Made by a program: the position numbers and the translations under genes. Source: Beta vulgaris subsp. vulgaris (lineage: Eukaryota > Streptophyta > Magnoliopsida > Caryophyllales > Amaranthaceae). From it: DNA of 64,000 nt. The stretch covers positions 46,597,285 through 46,661,284 of the forward strand of contig NC_079209.1 in NCBI RefSeq assembly GCF_026745355.1. Reading direction: 5' to 3'. The notes below the pieces were generated by a model, which was given only the letters and a program-made list of their open reading frames with translations, searched no databases and had not been told where the DNA came from. Within the stretch, counting starts at the first letter, position 1, and each line of letters opens with the position of its first letter. Positions 24,072-35,262 of the stretch are shown one piece after another.

Positions 24072-27000
24072 TGTAACGCCCCGACTCCTAAGCATCGTTA
24101 ATTCATTAATTAGCTCTTACTTAGCAGCGGAAGACTTTAACTTAGTCGGTGCGTTACTGCCGTACTTTCCTTTTGGAAAATACAAGGCAACATAAGTTCG
24201 TTAAAGAACGTAACTTTATAAATATTAAACTTCATAACTAACTTAGAAATGCGTAAATAACTAGGTGAAACATAATTAAGGTTCATAAACTAATGTTCTC
24301 AAGCTTAGAATACATATTAATAAGAGTCTGCATAATTTAAGTAGTAATTATTCCTCACTGCTACGCCATTCCGTCATCCCCGTCATTACCTAAAACAGAA
24401 AAGCAAAACGTCATGAGCCGAGGCCCAGTAACATACTACTCTAACATCGTAAATTCATTTCAATTCATTTTAGTTGCAAACAGGGAGGAGAGAGAATAGA
24501 GTAAAAACATTTCATAAACATTTTATGTAAACATAAATTCATTATTATCTTCATATCATAATCATCATCATAATTATCTTATTGGTAACTTGGCGAGTAT
24601 AACATACAGGGACGTCTCCCATCATCATCATCATCATCATAATCATAGGGCAATAGCCACCAGGGACAATGTCCCTAACCAGAAGGTGGCATAAAGCCAT
24701 GCATAGTGCGGTGCCACCAGGGACAATTGCCCCTAACCAGAAGGTGGCGTTTCCGCCATAGAATAGAACGGTACGTGCACGACCAACATAACATCGTACT
24801 GCCAAGAACCATCTTTCACTTTTGTTTATCATGTTTCATTTCTTTTTATTTATACATTATACTTCACAATCATCATGAACTCATATTCTTTAATCTTTCG
24901 AAAGTCATAATAAATTACGTAACGTCATGAAATATCATGTTTATAAAAAGTATTTCATATCCCGCAATCCATAAAAGCATACATTTAACATAAACATTAT
25001 AAATATCATCATAAAACAGATATTTAGAAAGGGAATGCGGGTGTTAGCAGTAGACGTTACCTCAAATCCTGCTTAGTAACTTTGATAGTCGGGGGAGGCT
25101 TGTAATATCCCTTTTTCCTTAATCTAACCAATAATTGATAACGAGACGATTAATATCGTAACATTCCTCATATGTTATTATTATAGTTATAAGGTTGACT
25201 CGTTAACCATAATAATTGCGGAACTATGTATATTCACTTATTTACTAAACTTTATAAGTACCGTCTTATTACTTAAATAATTATTACTATTATTATTACT
25301 ATTGTATTAGCTTTTATAAAAACTTGTCATATTTAAATATTGATAGATTAAGGTTAATAATATGAACTTTAATAAAATAAAGGATAAGATTACCTAGTAT
25401 TATATTTGCTAAACTTGTTTCACCCAACTTGCCAATTAATTAAGCTAAGTCATATTACTTAGATTTTACATTTAACATTGTAGTAAATTAGTAACTAGTT
25501 GTAATTTTACGTATTACTTCCAATAATATAAATGGGTAGTCAATAGGTACTAGCATCAACATTTCATAAACTTACGTGAATTGTTTTTAGTAAAATATGG
25601 TTAGGTACATTAGGCCCAAAATCACTAATCAAGTTCAATTATTAAACAATATTAATAATTATCTTAATCCTTAAGACTTATCTCCTATATATTTTTTTAT
25701 ATGTCTTTGCCTACATTACTTATTGAGAAATTACATGAAGTCATATTATTATCATAACCTCCTTCATTTAAAATAATCGTTTTATTTTCGTACATCTAAC
25801 TCACATTAGAACTTATTTTGATTATCAGTAACGTATGCTTACCCAGATTTAGTGGATATGTATGAGTTACGAGTTTCCGTATGTATGTAAATTAAGTCAA
25901 ATTTTATAGTAATTAATTTATCTTGTTCACATGACAATAAATTAGATCAAGTTTTTATGACTAACGTTAGAGTTGAAGAATTAGAATAGTAATATATATA
26001 GGTTGATTACTTTTAACAAGTTTGTACATGGATTTATGATATAATAGTTAGACCTTAGGATGCATTAGTTTATCTAGATTACATCTTAATATGTTTGTCA
26101 TATTTTAGGCCCATATATCAATAATCAGGCTCATATATTAAATGAGCCCACAAATCATCATTAAACTAGTAAAGCAGAATTATATCAAGAGAGAAATGAA
26201 AGGAAACAGAACCTTGCGGCAGAGGACGTGCGACAGCAGTGCTTCGCCGGAAATGGAGAATGCAACGCGGCACTGGCTGAGGGTCGAAGTGGCGGAGCCG
26301 CGAAGGTGGTTTCGTTCGTGGTGGAGGCTCGACGCAGGTGGGCCGAGGAGAGAGAAAGGGAGTGCGTGTGGGTGTTCGGTGGTTGGCTGGGTAGTGGCGG
26401 TGGCTGGGTAGCGTCCTTCTCGTGGTTCTCGATGGTAAAATAGGTGGTGGTGGTGTCGTGGTGGTGCAGACCGCAGCGTAGGTTGGTCGAAGAGGGAGTG
26501 TTAGTGTAACGTGAGGAGGAGGGAGTGCGAGCGTGAGAGTTAAACACACGCTAAGCAGGGGCTAGACTGGGTGGCGCGGGCGGTGGCAGGGGAAAGCGGC
26601 AGTAGACGAGGGTGGTGAAGTAATGGTTTGGTGGGGGTGCGGTGTTAGCTCACCCAAAAACAGAGGAGGAAAGCAGTGGTAATTTTGGCTAACAAAATTC
26701 TGATTTTTGGTTTTGTTTGTGTTGGCAAAACTTGGGAATCAATCAGTATTTATAGAACTTGTTGGAGGTTGCCATTGCCTTGCTGTTCAGTTTATCATGT
26801 GAAAAATATGAATTTGGGGTCAAGATACATTAATGGAAGAAGGTTGAGAATTCACAGTTTGGGGGCTTCTTCCCGGATTTTATGAGATATTGTAACAACT
26901 TCATTGACTAATGGAGAAGATAGAGTTAAAGGGTTTGATTTCATGTGTGAACACTACTAAAAAAATTTGCCAGAGAAAGAAAATGGAGGAAGGAAGAAGA

Positions 27001-27214
27001 TGGGCTAGAGTTAGATTCATAGGGGCATTTTTGTAATTTCTATTTTTTCTTAAGTATATACTTGTTTTATTGTCCACAAGTTAGATTAAATAAAGGAAAC
27101 TTAAAATAGCTCATTATACATTTTAATACCTAAAATTCTTGTTTTTGTTAGTTTGAAAAGATTTAATTTATAATTAACCCGACAATTTGTATCATTTAAA
27201 TACGGGATATTACA
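24072..27214 (-). repeat. 5' LTR of the inner chromovirus (3143 bp)
   Basis: In the element's sense it runs from 27214 (TGTAATATCCCG) down to 24072 (GGGGCGTTACA). A GC-rich, pyrimidine-biased section at about 26200-26650 resembles a transcript leader. Two tandem stem-loop motifs lie at 24656-24690 and 24713-24748. ORFs inside it are also in the other LTR but show no recognised protein. Confidence 0.95.
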
Positions 27215-27219
27215 AAACG

Positions 27220-27979
27220 AGAGTAGGTTATAGACTTTATACTGGTGCACGTCTAGAGTTGGACACTAAGGGTTGGGATACATAGTCCGGCGTGATATGT
27301 ATTTTCCTAGGATTGGATTGATCACCTTTCCTCTTTAGCTCAAAGGATCCTCGATATCGCAGGTCAATTGGAATATGTGGTAGCTCCCATATCTCCTACT
27401 TCAGTATAGACAACTCGTCCCATAACTATTCCATTTAAAGAAGAAATAAAAGTTTAGAGTCTAGTTCAGTAAGAGTCATCTGCAGTTTGTTATATGCTTA
27501 TTATTATTTATTTCTACAAGTTATGTTGTAGTATCATGCTTAGGATTATTTATGTCTGATATGTAGTACTCAGCTTCGCTGATTACGTGCTTGTTTGTGT
27601 GTGTGATCATGGCTTTGCCTATTGATCCTGTGATGATCCTTCTGGTGAGCAGAGTCAGTATTGCATTGACATTACAGGTTCGCAGATGCATCACATTGGG
27701 AATCTGGAATGGAGAGGCTTATACTTAGCATAGTTTAAGTTGTTTTCGTAGGGACATCTTTACTTAAGTTTGAGGTTTTTAGTTGGTGTGCTTTAGTTTC
27801 CAAACAGTTGTCATTTATTTCATAAGTTCAATAAAGTTGATTTTATTTTAGTAAATTGTTTTCCGCTGCAAAATTCTGAGTAAGCCGAAACGTTATCACA
27901 CGGGCGATAATGCCTGGGTAATTCTCTAGATTTGTTATAAAAGTATTTTCTAGAAAGAGAGAATTATCGGGGTGTTACA
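27220..27979 (+). mobile_element. Old chromovirus-type LTR, right part
   Basis: This continues the LTR interrupted at 15987 and ends GGGGTGTTACA at 27979, with TTCCGCTGC about 130 bp before the end, a motif also near the end of the inner element's LTR. The joined LTR would be about 2.5 kb. The five bases outside the ends (AAGAT and GGTAT) do not match, so a simple solo LTR is not proven. The sequence just after it (GGTATAGATTCC) could be a decayed primer-binding site. Confidence 0.65.
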
Positions 27980-28308
27980 GGTATAGATTCCCCACCCCTG
28001 GTTTTTTTAAGGTTAAAATAAAACGTATTTTAAAATGGTTAATATGTAAAATTTGTAGAATCCTAGGAAAATTTCTCTTTTCAACAATCTTGAGATTTAT
28101 CTTCTTTTGAACTTGTGGTTCTACAAGATTGAATGTGGCAATCTATTTTTGAAAATCGTATGAGGTTAGTATCTCACAACATACTCTATCTCACTATATC
28201 AGGTTTTTTAGCACGACATATAACCCAACTCCACCATATATATATCGCCCAAAAGAGTTATTTGAATGGTTAAAGTAACAAGCTGCTAGTTTTTCTTATA
28301 GGGGAAAA
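27980..28308. other. Spacer between the old LTR and the hAT element
   Basis: AT-rich DNA with no recognised gene. The first bases may be the decayed internal start of the outer retrotransposon. Confidence 0.4.
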
Positions 28309-28904
28309 ACTGGATACAATGGCGGATCCAGAAATTGGGCCATGTAGGTTCGGAATAATTTTAATATAAATTTCAAATTAAATTTTTTTAATTGGAGTTA
28401 CAATCTTTTAAAGAAAAGGAAAAAAAAAATTAAACTTTCAACAATTATACTTAGGTAGACTTTCGTTCTTGATTACGTCATTACAAAAAAAATATGGTAA
28501 TTAATTTTTTGTAGTAATGGAACACTATCAATTTTTTAATAAGCTACAGAGTTATACAAACTACAAATTGGGTATTAACTATTAAGAATTTTTTCATTGA
28601 ATTAACTTATCAATTAAGTGTTAAAAGTTAAAACCATATATATACACGTATATGTATAACAAAATATGAAACTTTGACATCTAGCTAGCACAAGTATGAT
28701 GTAAACAAAAGATAATGGAAATTAACCAAATTCATTACCTTTTACTATATCTCTACTTGGTGGAAGGGAGAGATTTATATAAAATAAGAGAGCTTAAAAA
28801 ATAAAAGGAGGTTAAAAAAAGAAATAAAAGAAAGGCCAAGGATAATAGAATAATGCAGTAAGTTGTAAGCCTAAAGGGGAGGACAAACAGAGAAAGAGAA
28901 GAAA

Positions 28905-28990
28905 CACATTGCGAGACTCAAACATGTGACTATTGAGCGGAAGAACAAATAGTAATATACATGCCTTACCGTTGAGCTACAACACCCCTA
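28905..28990 (-). repeat. tRNA-derived SINE head
   Basis: The minus strand reads GTTGTAGCTCAACGGTAAGG, matching a Pol III A box, and about 50 bases later TGTTTGAGTCTCGC, matching a B box. The intervening arms do not fold as a working tRNA, so this is read as the 5' part of a SINE, abutting the MITE at 28991. Confidence 0.5.
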
Positions 28991-29337
28991 ACGGCCCGTT
29001 TGGTAGTCGTTAATAAATTGCGGTAATGGGAATGAATTTTAAGTGTAATTTTATTATGGAAGTACCCTTAAAATCTCCATGGGGAGGCATTTTTTCTCCA
29101 TGGACAAGCAATCTCACCCCTAAACTTGTGTTTTTGTCTCCAAGGGGAAGCAATTTTCATTACCACTCATTACCACTCTACAAGGTGGTATTGGATAGGA
29201 ATGAAAATTCAAGAAGAAAGTGGACACTTTAGGATAAATTAGCATTATCATGGTAATGGACAATGATATTTTTCACAAATTTACACACAAATTCATTCTC
29301 ATTACCACCATTTATGACCAACTACCAAACGGGCCGT
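28991..29337. mobile_element. MITE with 17-bp terminal inverted repeats inside the hAT
   Basis: The two ends are perfect inverted copies of ACGGCCCGTTTGGTAGT, flanked by TA on both sides (28989-28990 and 29338-29339). The 347-bp body has no coding capacity beyond a short ORF. The superfamily is unresolved because TA is too short to prove the target duplication. Confidence 0.75.
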
Positions 29338-29467
29338 TAAGGCCCTAATTGATATAATGTGTTACGTTTTATATATTTATTTTTCCCAATTTCTCTTTTT
29401 TTGTCCCGGATCTATGGGGATCAGTTGAACCCACACTGAATCCACTGAATCCGCCACTAACTAGATA

Positions 29468-30420
29468 GGCTCGCTTTAGTGTTAATTAGTCTGCGCTATG
29501 TTTCTTGTTTGGTTGTCATAGACTCATAGCTCTATATTGTAATTCGAATTTTGATTATGCAAACCTTTTCTATGTCAAAAAAATTGATTAATCTAATCCG
29601 GTGGTAATATGCAAGAAAATTGGGTTATTCATGCAAGTTTTTGCCAATATCATCATTTTCTATTTCCCTCGCACCCTGCAGAAAATAATTGTAATTGTTA
29701 TTTTGCGGGACAGGAACAAAACATGGGTCACCATTTCATGAATTCAAGACAAAAGGGCGGTGGAAAACATCAGACATGATATATTGGATGATCTAGCAGT
29801 TAGTGACAAAATCTATTTGATACATTAATCCAATTTCCCCTATTTTTCCCCCGAATATCCTACCCATATATGTTTCTTTCTCATTAATCATGAGCCCTTG
29901 ATTTTATAATATATGGTCAGGATTCAACTCTACTTTGTAGAGTTTTTTTAGAACTCTAGAGGATCCAAACACATGGAATTGTATTGAATTTGGATGTTTG
30001 TTAATGTGAAAAACGAAAAGAAGTTTAGGTGTACAACTTATAAAGCTTTTATTGTAGTGTTTTTAGAAGCATGTAAAATTAAATATCTCTTTCACATTAT
30101 ATTTCTTTTACACTTTTTATACTTGCACATTTTACTTATTATTTATTTAAGCAAAATGTGTAATTAATATGCAACATAATGTGTATGGGAGCACCCCAAG
30201 ATTTGCAAATTACAAGTCTAATATTTTTTTTTGAGGGGAATTACAAGTCTGATATTGATTTATGTTCGAACAATTACCAACTGAAAAACTTGGTTCGTGA
30301 ATCTACGATTGTTAGTATGGGTTTTTTCAGATGTTGGACCAGTGGTCCTTGTGCTGGTATCCGTGGAAGTTCGTCTGACATAATCAGATGATTTGATGTC
30401 GTAGGGATGTTTTACCATGG
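29468..30420. other. Spacer without recognised genes
   Basis: Mostly AT-rich. A 70-codon ORF at 30179-30391 shows no recognisable similarity. No RNA gene or transposon end was seen. Confidence 0.45.
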
Positions 30421-30429
30421 AGTCTCACT

Positions 30430-30663
30430 ATGTTGCTTTCATTATATTCAAGGTATTATTGATCATGGGTTATATTGATATCCTTCCACCTTTATGCATT
30501 TGATTGTTTACACTGAGATTGATTGGGGTGGGTGTCCTGACACACGTCGTTTCACCTTGGGCTACTGTTGTTTTCTTAGGGACAACTTTATTTCTTGTTC
30601 ATCAAAGCGTGAGGTCACACTATCCCAGTAAAGTGTTGAAGCAGAATATCAAGGTGTAGCTAA
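30430..30663 (+). pseudogene. Copia RNase H fragment
   Basis: Allowing one stop and one frame change, the translation reads VYTEIDWGGCPDTRRFTLGY then CCFLRDNFISCSSKREVTLS and SVEAEYQGVAN, the recognisable C-terminal RNase H of a Ty1/copia polyprotein. It ends abruptly at 30663, where an LTR-like segment begins. It is on the plus strand, opposite to the larger copia element next to it. Confidence 0.8.
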
Positions 30664-31029
30664 TGTAATTATTATATCTTTTTATTCCTAACATAGTTAG
30701 GATTTATATTTTGTAAACCCTATAAATATTGATCAATGAAATCACTTCAAGATTACTCGGTTTGGAAATCACCCCGCGTCAAATTGACCACCATCCGGTC
30801 TGGTTGGGCGGCCTATTTTAAACTCAGAATGCTCTCGGGTCCGATCACGTGACGACCATCGACCGGTCGTCTTCTGTAACTACGCCCGATCCCATCTGGC
30901 TCCCTGCTTCCAAACCCCAGCATAGACCTTCGACATCGCCCGGTCGGGCGGCACTGCCTGACTTGACTGTGTGAGCCTGCGACAACACCAATTTGATGAA
31001 CTTAAACCGATTCAAGGCATTATCTTACA
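30664..31029. repeat. LTR-like segment with TGTAA...TTACA ends
   Basis: It begins TGTAATTATT at 30664 and ends ATCTTACA at 31029, directly beside the polypurine-like tract of the minus-strand copia element. It contains CCTATAAATATTGATCAATG and an unusual GC-rich CGGTCGGGCGG stretch. It should be that element's 3' LTR by position, but it does not resemble the 5' LTR at 34969-35262. It could instead be the LTR of the plus-strand copia relic. Confidence 0.5.
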
Positions 31030-31266
31030 AATCTCCACCTTAAGCTGAATCCTCTCACAATGAACCAGATAACTAGATTAACAGATGCATTGATCACAAC
31101 GCCCAGATTCTCCCTGTAACCCTTGTTTCACTCCTTAGAAAATGATATCTCACATCAACATGCTTAATCCTCTCATGATGGACTTGATCATTAGCTAAGC
31201 ATATTGCACTGTCACGACTTACAGTAGCCTGATCATGATGTAAACCACAATCACTAACTAGCCCTT

Positions 31267-32662
31267 TTAACCATATTCCCTCTTTAACATCTTTGTCAAC
31301 GCCATGTACTCTGTCTCAGTAGTAGACAAAGCAACTATAGCCTGCAAAGTTGTCTTCCAACTAACAACAGAACCACCAAGAGTAAATACATAATTAGTCA
31401 TAGACCTTCTACTGTTAACATCTCTAGCATAATCAAAATCAGAATAACCAGTAACTAAACATTGAGTATCATTCCCATAAATGCGACCAACATCAAACGT
31501 ACCTCTAACGTGACGAACAATCCTCTTGACTGCCTGCCAACGCTCCTTACCAGGATCATCCATGAACCTACTAACAATACTGACTGCATGTTTAAGATTC
31601 GACCTAGTGTAAACCATGGCATACATCAAGCTCCATTGGCATAAGAAACCCGACTCATTTATTCCTTCTCCTCAGCAGACTTAGGTGCAAAGGCAACAAA
31701 CAAATGACTATTGGATGCACTTGGAGTATCTATAGGCTTAACTGCTGACATGCCAAACCTTAACAAAATCTTCTAAATGTAACCTTTCTCTGACAAGAAA
31801 AGCTTTCTGTAATTTCTTTTCCTATATAAATCTCCATCCCTAAAATCTTTTTTGCAGCACCCAAATCCTTCATCTCAAACTCAGCACTGAGAAGACCCTT
31901 CGACCTCTGAATATCAGACTTGGACTTTGCAGCTATGAGCATATCATCTACATACATGACTAGATAAATCATTGATCTATCATCCAGCTTGTTGTGATAT
32001 ACATAACAATCATACAAACTCATGTTGTAGCCCAACTCAATCATATAACTACCAAACCTTTTGTACCACTGTCTAGGAGACTGCTTTAGCCCATACAAGG
32101 ACTTCTTTAACATGACAACATAGTCTTCTTTTTTCAGGAACTTAGAACCCATATGGTTGAGTCATATAAATATCCTCTTCTAACCCCCCATGTAGGAAAG
32201 TTGTTTTCACATCTAGTTGCTCAAGTTCAAGATTCTGATGTGTAACTATCGCTAGTAACACCCTAATAGAAGTGTGTCTGACCACTGGTGAGAAAAGTTC
32301 ATTATAATCAACTCATTTCCTTTGCGTGAAACCTCTTGCAACAACCCGAGCTTTATACGTGACCCCCTCAGAAGGTGAGGTCCCTTCATTCTTCTTGAAA
32401 ACGCATTTGCATGTGACAATCTTTCTCTCCTTATGACGTTTAAGTAGCTCCCAAGTCTGATTTCTATCCAGATCAGACTCCATCTCATCTCCCATTGCAG
32501 CGAGCCATTGAGCAGACTCACTACCTGAAACAACTTCTTTATAGGTAGATGGCTCATGAGTGTCCAACTCCGCCCCTTCAGCCACCTGTAATGCATAAGC
32601 AACCATATCCTCAAAGCCATACCTCCTTGGAGGTCCCACACCAACTCTTCTAGCTCTATCAA
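31267..32662 (-). pseudogene. Copia reverse transcriptase and RNase H fragments
   Basis: RT motifs include QWLAAMGDEMESDLDRNQTW, KKSLYGLKQSPRQWYKRFGS and the catalytic YVDDML. RNase H follows with GYSDFDYARDVNSRRSMTNY and ALSTTETEYMALTKM. At least four frame breaks separate the segments. Confidence 0.88.
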
Positions 32663-33133
32663 GTGTTATGCTAGGTCGATGTGCTTTAGATGAGACAGAT
32701 TGATGACTAGAAGATTCATAGCATCATGTTGATCTTCTACACCTTGGTGCTATGATTCACTCTCATCATGAGTGACTTACAGCTCTACCTGATTATCAAC
32801 ATTGCTACTTACTGACACCACACTGGACTTCACAAGAGAGTTAAGCATAGAATTTTCATCAAATATTACACTTCTACTAAGTATAACTCAACTCTCATAA
32901 GGTGACCAGATTCTGTAGCCCTTAAATCCACTCCCAAAACCTACAAATACACCCTTCTTAGCTCCAGGTTCTAATTTACCCTCACTTACATGATAATAAA
33001 CTGTAGAACCTAAAACTCTCAACAAAGAATAATCTGCAGGCTTACCAAACCAGACCTCGTAAGGTGTTTTATAATCAATACCTGTGTGAGGTCCACGGTT
33101 GATTAGATAGCAAGCTTTACTTACAACTTCTGC

Positions 33134-33682
33134 TCAAAATCTTGTAGCTAACCCAGCATTAGAGAGCATGCACCTCGCTCTAGTTTCTGAATCATGCGTT
33201 CTTGTAATGTTATGGAGTATCCCTGACTGTATGATGGCCAACAATCCCTTCATTTTTACAGAACTCATTAAACTCAGACTAACAAAATTACAGACAATTA
33301 TCAGTTCACAGCCTTTTGATCTTCCTTCCAGATTGATTTTCCACCAAAGCCTTTCACTGCTTGAAACTCTTGAAAGCCTCACTTTTATGCTTCATCATAA
33401 TTACTCCAGTAATTCTTATATGTTCATCGACACAAAATACATGTGACCTCCAATAAATATAACTCGGGAAGGTCTCCAACAATCAGAATGGATATACTCA
33501 AGTATGTCCTTTGTCCTATGAACGGCCTTGGGAAACTTGCTACGATGAAGCTTCTCAAACACACAATGCTCGCATAACTCCAGATCTTGCACCTTGTGCC
33601 CACATAGAAGATCTCTTTTCGACTGAATTTGCATCCCCCTTACAACCATATGTCCAAGCCTCATATGCCACAACTTGGTCAT
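33134..33682 (-). pseudogene. Copia integrase fragments
   Basis: TKLWHMRLGHMVVRGMQIQS and CEHCVFEKLHRSKF form the HHCC pre-integrase zinc domain, and ILEYIHSDCW is the start of the catalytic core with its first Asp. The second open piece (33134-33382) carries the later core in a changed frame. Confidence 0.8.
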
Positions 33683-34247
33683 ATCCTCCTTGTGAATCTC
33701 AGAGGATGCAACAACAGTGGAATTCTTGTCACAGTGGAACCTTGAAGAAAATACAAGGTACCATTTTTAATACCTTTCACAACCACCTTCAAACCTTTGC
33801 AGACACTCATAACTCCACTTTCACCTTAAAAACTGAAACCCTTACTATCAAGAAGACTCAAAGATATTAGATTCTTTGTCATCAATGGAACATGCCTAAC
33901 TTCATTCAAGGTGCAAAAATATACCATAATGAGTCCTCAACCTAATGGAGCCTATTCCAACTACTTAGCAGACAGCACTTTTGGCCATAGAATCATTGCC
34001 CCCATCTATCTGCTCATAAGTCAAAAACCACACCCGACATGGACTAATATGATATGGCGCCCCAGAGTCAAGAACCCACACATCCCTATAACATGACTGG
34101 TTATTAGCAACTAGCGCCAAATCTTCCTCAGAGTTACCATCAGTTTCTACCAGAGCATCAGCAAAACCTTCATTATTTTCCAGCTGCTTCTTTTTCTCAG
34201 GACATTCATTTTTCCAATGCCCCTTCTCCTTACAGTAATTACAGACA

Positions 34248-34927
34248 TCAAATAGTTTTAAGACTCTTATACTTTGAATTTTTATAGTTCAATTTCTTTT
34301 TACCATATTTTTCTTGTCCCTTACCCCCAATAACAACTAATCTCGATGTTTGATTTTCTAGACTAGAAGCAGATGCCTGATGACAAACCTCTCTAGTATG
34401 AAGAGCAGATCTTACTTCTTCTAATGATAAACTATCTTTCCCAACAATAAAAGAATCCAAAAAATTCTCATATGATAAAAGCAAAGATACTAACAGAATT
34501 AAAGCAGCATCCTCATCATCTACTTTAAGATCAATATTACGAAGATCTAGTAAGATAGTATTCAATTTTCTAAATGGTCCCTCAGAGATATACCTTCCTG
34601 CATATGCAGGCTGAACAGACGTTGCTTAAAGAGCAACTTGTTAGTTAAGGATTTCGTCATGTATATACTTTCTAACTTCAACCACAAACCAGCGACGATT
34701 TCCTCCTCCGCAACTTCAATGATTGTGTCGTCGAAAAGACACATCATAATTGTTAAACGTGTCTTCTCCTCCAGAACATCCATCTCAGGGGTGACTGAAT
34801 CCGTTGACTTCTTTGCCAACGATGCCCAAAACCCTTGTTACTTCAGTAAACCCCGCATCTTGATTTGCCACAGACTGAAACTGTTTCTCCCAGTGAATTT
34901 ATCAATTTTCACATTCAACCCAGACAT
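34248..34927 (-). pseudogene. Copia gag fragments
   Basis: Reading from 34927, a start MSGLNVKIDKFTGRNSFSLW runs into a stop near 34840. It is followed by TPEMDVLEEKTRLTIMMCLF (34562-34819) and SFIVGKDSLSLEEVRSAL (34248-34565), which match the copia UBN2-type capsid. The zinc knuckle follows in another frame. Confidence 0.82.
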
Positions 34928-34968
34928 CTTTCTCACTCAGATTGAAAAACAAAGTTCTTATACCAATG

Positions 34969-35262
34969 TGTTATAACAGAGGTAAGTTCGAACAAATAAT
35001 GAATGCAGAAATAATAAACAACACACATATTTACGTGTTTCACCAACGCTATGTTGGCTACGTCCACGAACAAAGAGAGAGAGAATAGTTTTATTGCTCT
35101 TGAGGAATTTCATATTACAGATGTGTTTTTAGCACTAATGACGGCTTAAACCAAAACTAGGTTAAATATAGTATTACCTGTTCATTTCTAAATTCGTATT
35201 ACTTTAAAAGTAAAAAATCTTGTTTTCATCAATGTGGGATTCACTCCTATGTTTTCTCAACA
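34969..35262 (-). repeat. 5' LTR of the decayed copia element
   Basis: In the element's sense it starts TGTTGAGAAAACATAGG at 35262 and ends TGTTATAACA at 34969, 294 bp, followed two bases later by the primer-binding-like site. It has an AATAAAA signal and the TCCCACATTG motif common in plant copia LTRs. There is no matching copy at the other end of the element. Confidence 0.8.

Larger units (their letters stand above)
15988..27214 (-). mobile_element. Full-length Ty3/gypsy chromovirus (Tekay-like), 11.2 kb, nested in an older LTR
   Basis: Two near-identical long terminal repeats (15988-19111 and 24072-27214) both start TG and end CA. The 5-bp target duplication AAACG is at 15983-15987 and 27215-27219. 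Coding is on the minus strand in the order gag, protease, RT, RNase H, integrase, chromodomain. The primer-binding site, polypurine tract, long LTRs and C-terminal chromodomain point to a Tekay/Del-like chromovirus. Several one-base frameshifts break gag-pol, so the copy is not autonomous as read. LTR similarity implies a young insertion. Confidence 0.96.
28317..29459. mobile_element. Non-autonomous hAT element, 1143 bp
   Basis: The left end is CAATGGCGGATCCAG. The reverse complement of the right end is TAGTGGCGGATTCAG, a 15-bp terminal inverted repeat with three mismatches and the common hAT core TGGCGGA. It is flanked by 8-bp target duplications ACTGGATA (28309-28316) and ACTAGATA (29460-29467), differing at one base. 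No transposase is present. It contains a tRNA-derived sequence and a second MITE. Confidence 0.85.
31030..34968 (-). mobile_element. Ty1/copia internal region, decayed
   Basis: Minus-strand coding runs gag, protease, integrase, RT, RNase H between a primer-binding-like TTGGTATAAGAAC at the right and a purine tract AAGGTGGAGATT at the left. Many stops and frameshifts break it. Gag starts with an ATG near 34927 and carries a CCHC knuckle (CNYCKEKGHWKNEC, about 34190-34250). The protease site is WVLDSGAPYHI (about 34045-34090). Confidence 0.88.

Noticed and set aside
14247..27979. A simple solo LTR for the outer element
   Set aside because: The flanking five bases do not match (AAGAT and GGTAT) and a primer-site-like sequence may follow, so solo status is left open.
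28905..28990. A tRNA gene on the minus strand
   Set aside because: A and B boxes fit but the acceptor and anticodon arms do not pair; a SINE head is more likely.
30179..30391. A 70-codon plus-strand ORF
   Set aside because: No similarity recognised and no supporting signals; it precedes a copia relic and is probably chance or decayed sequence.
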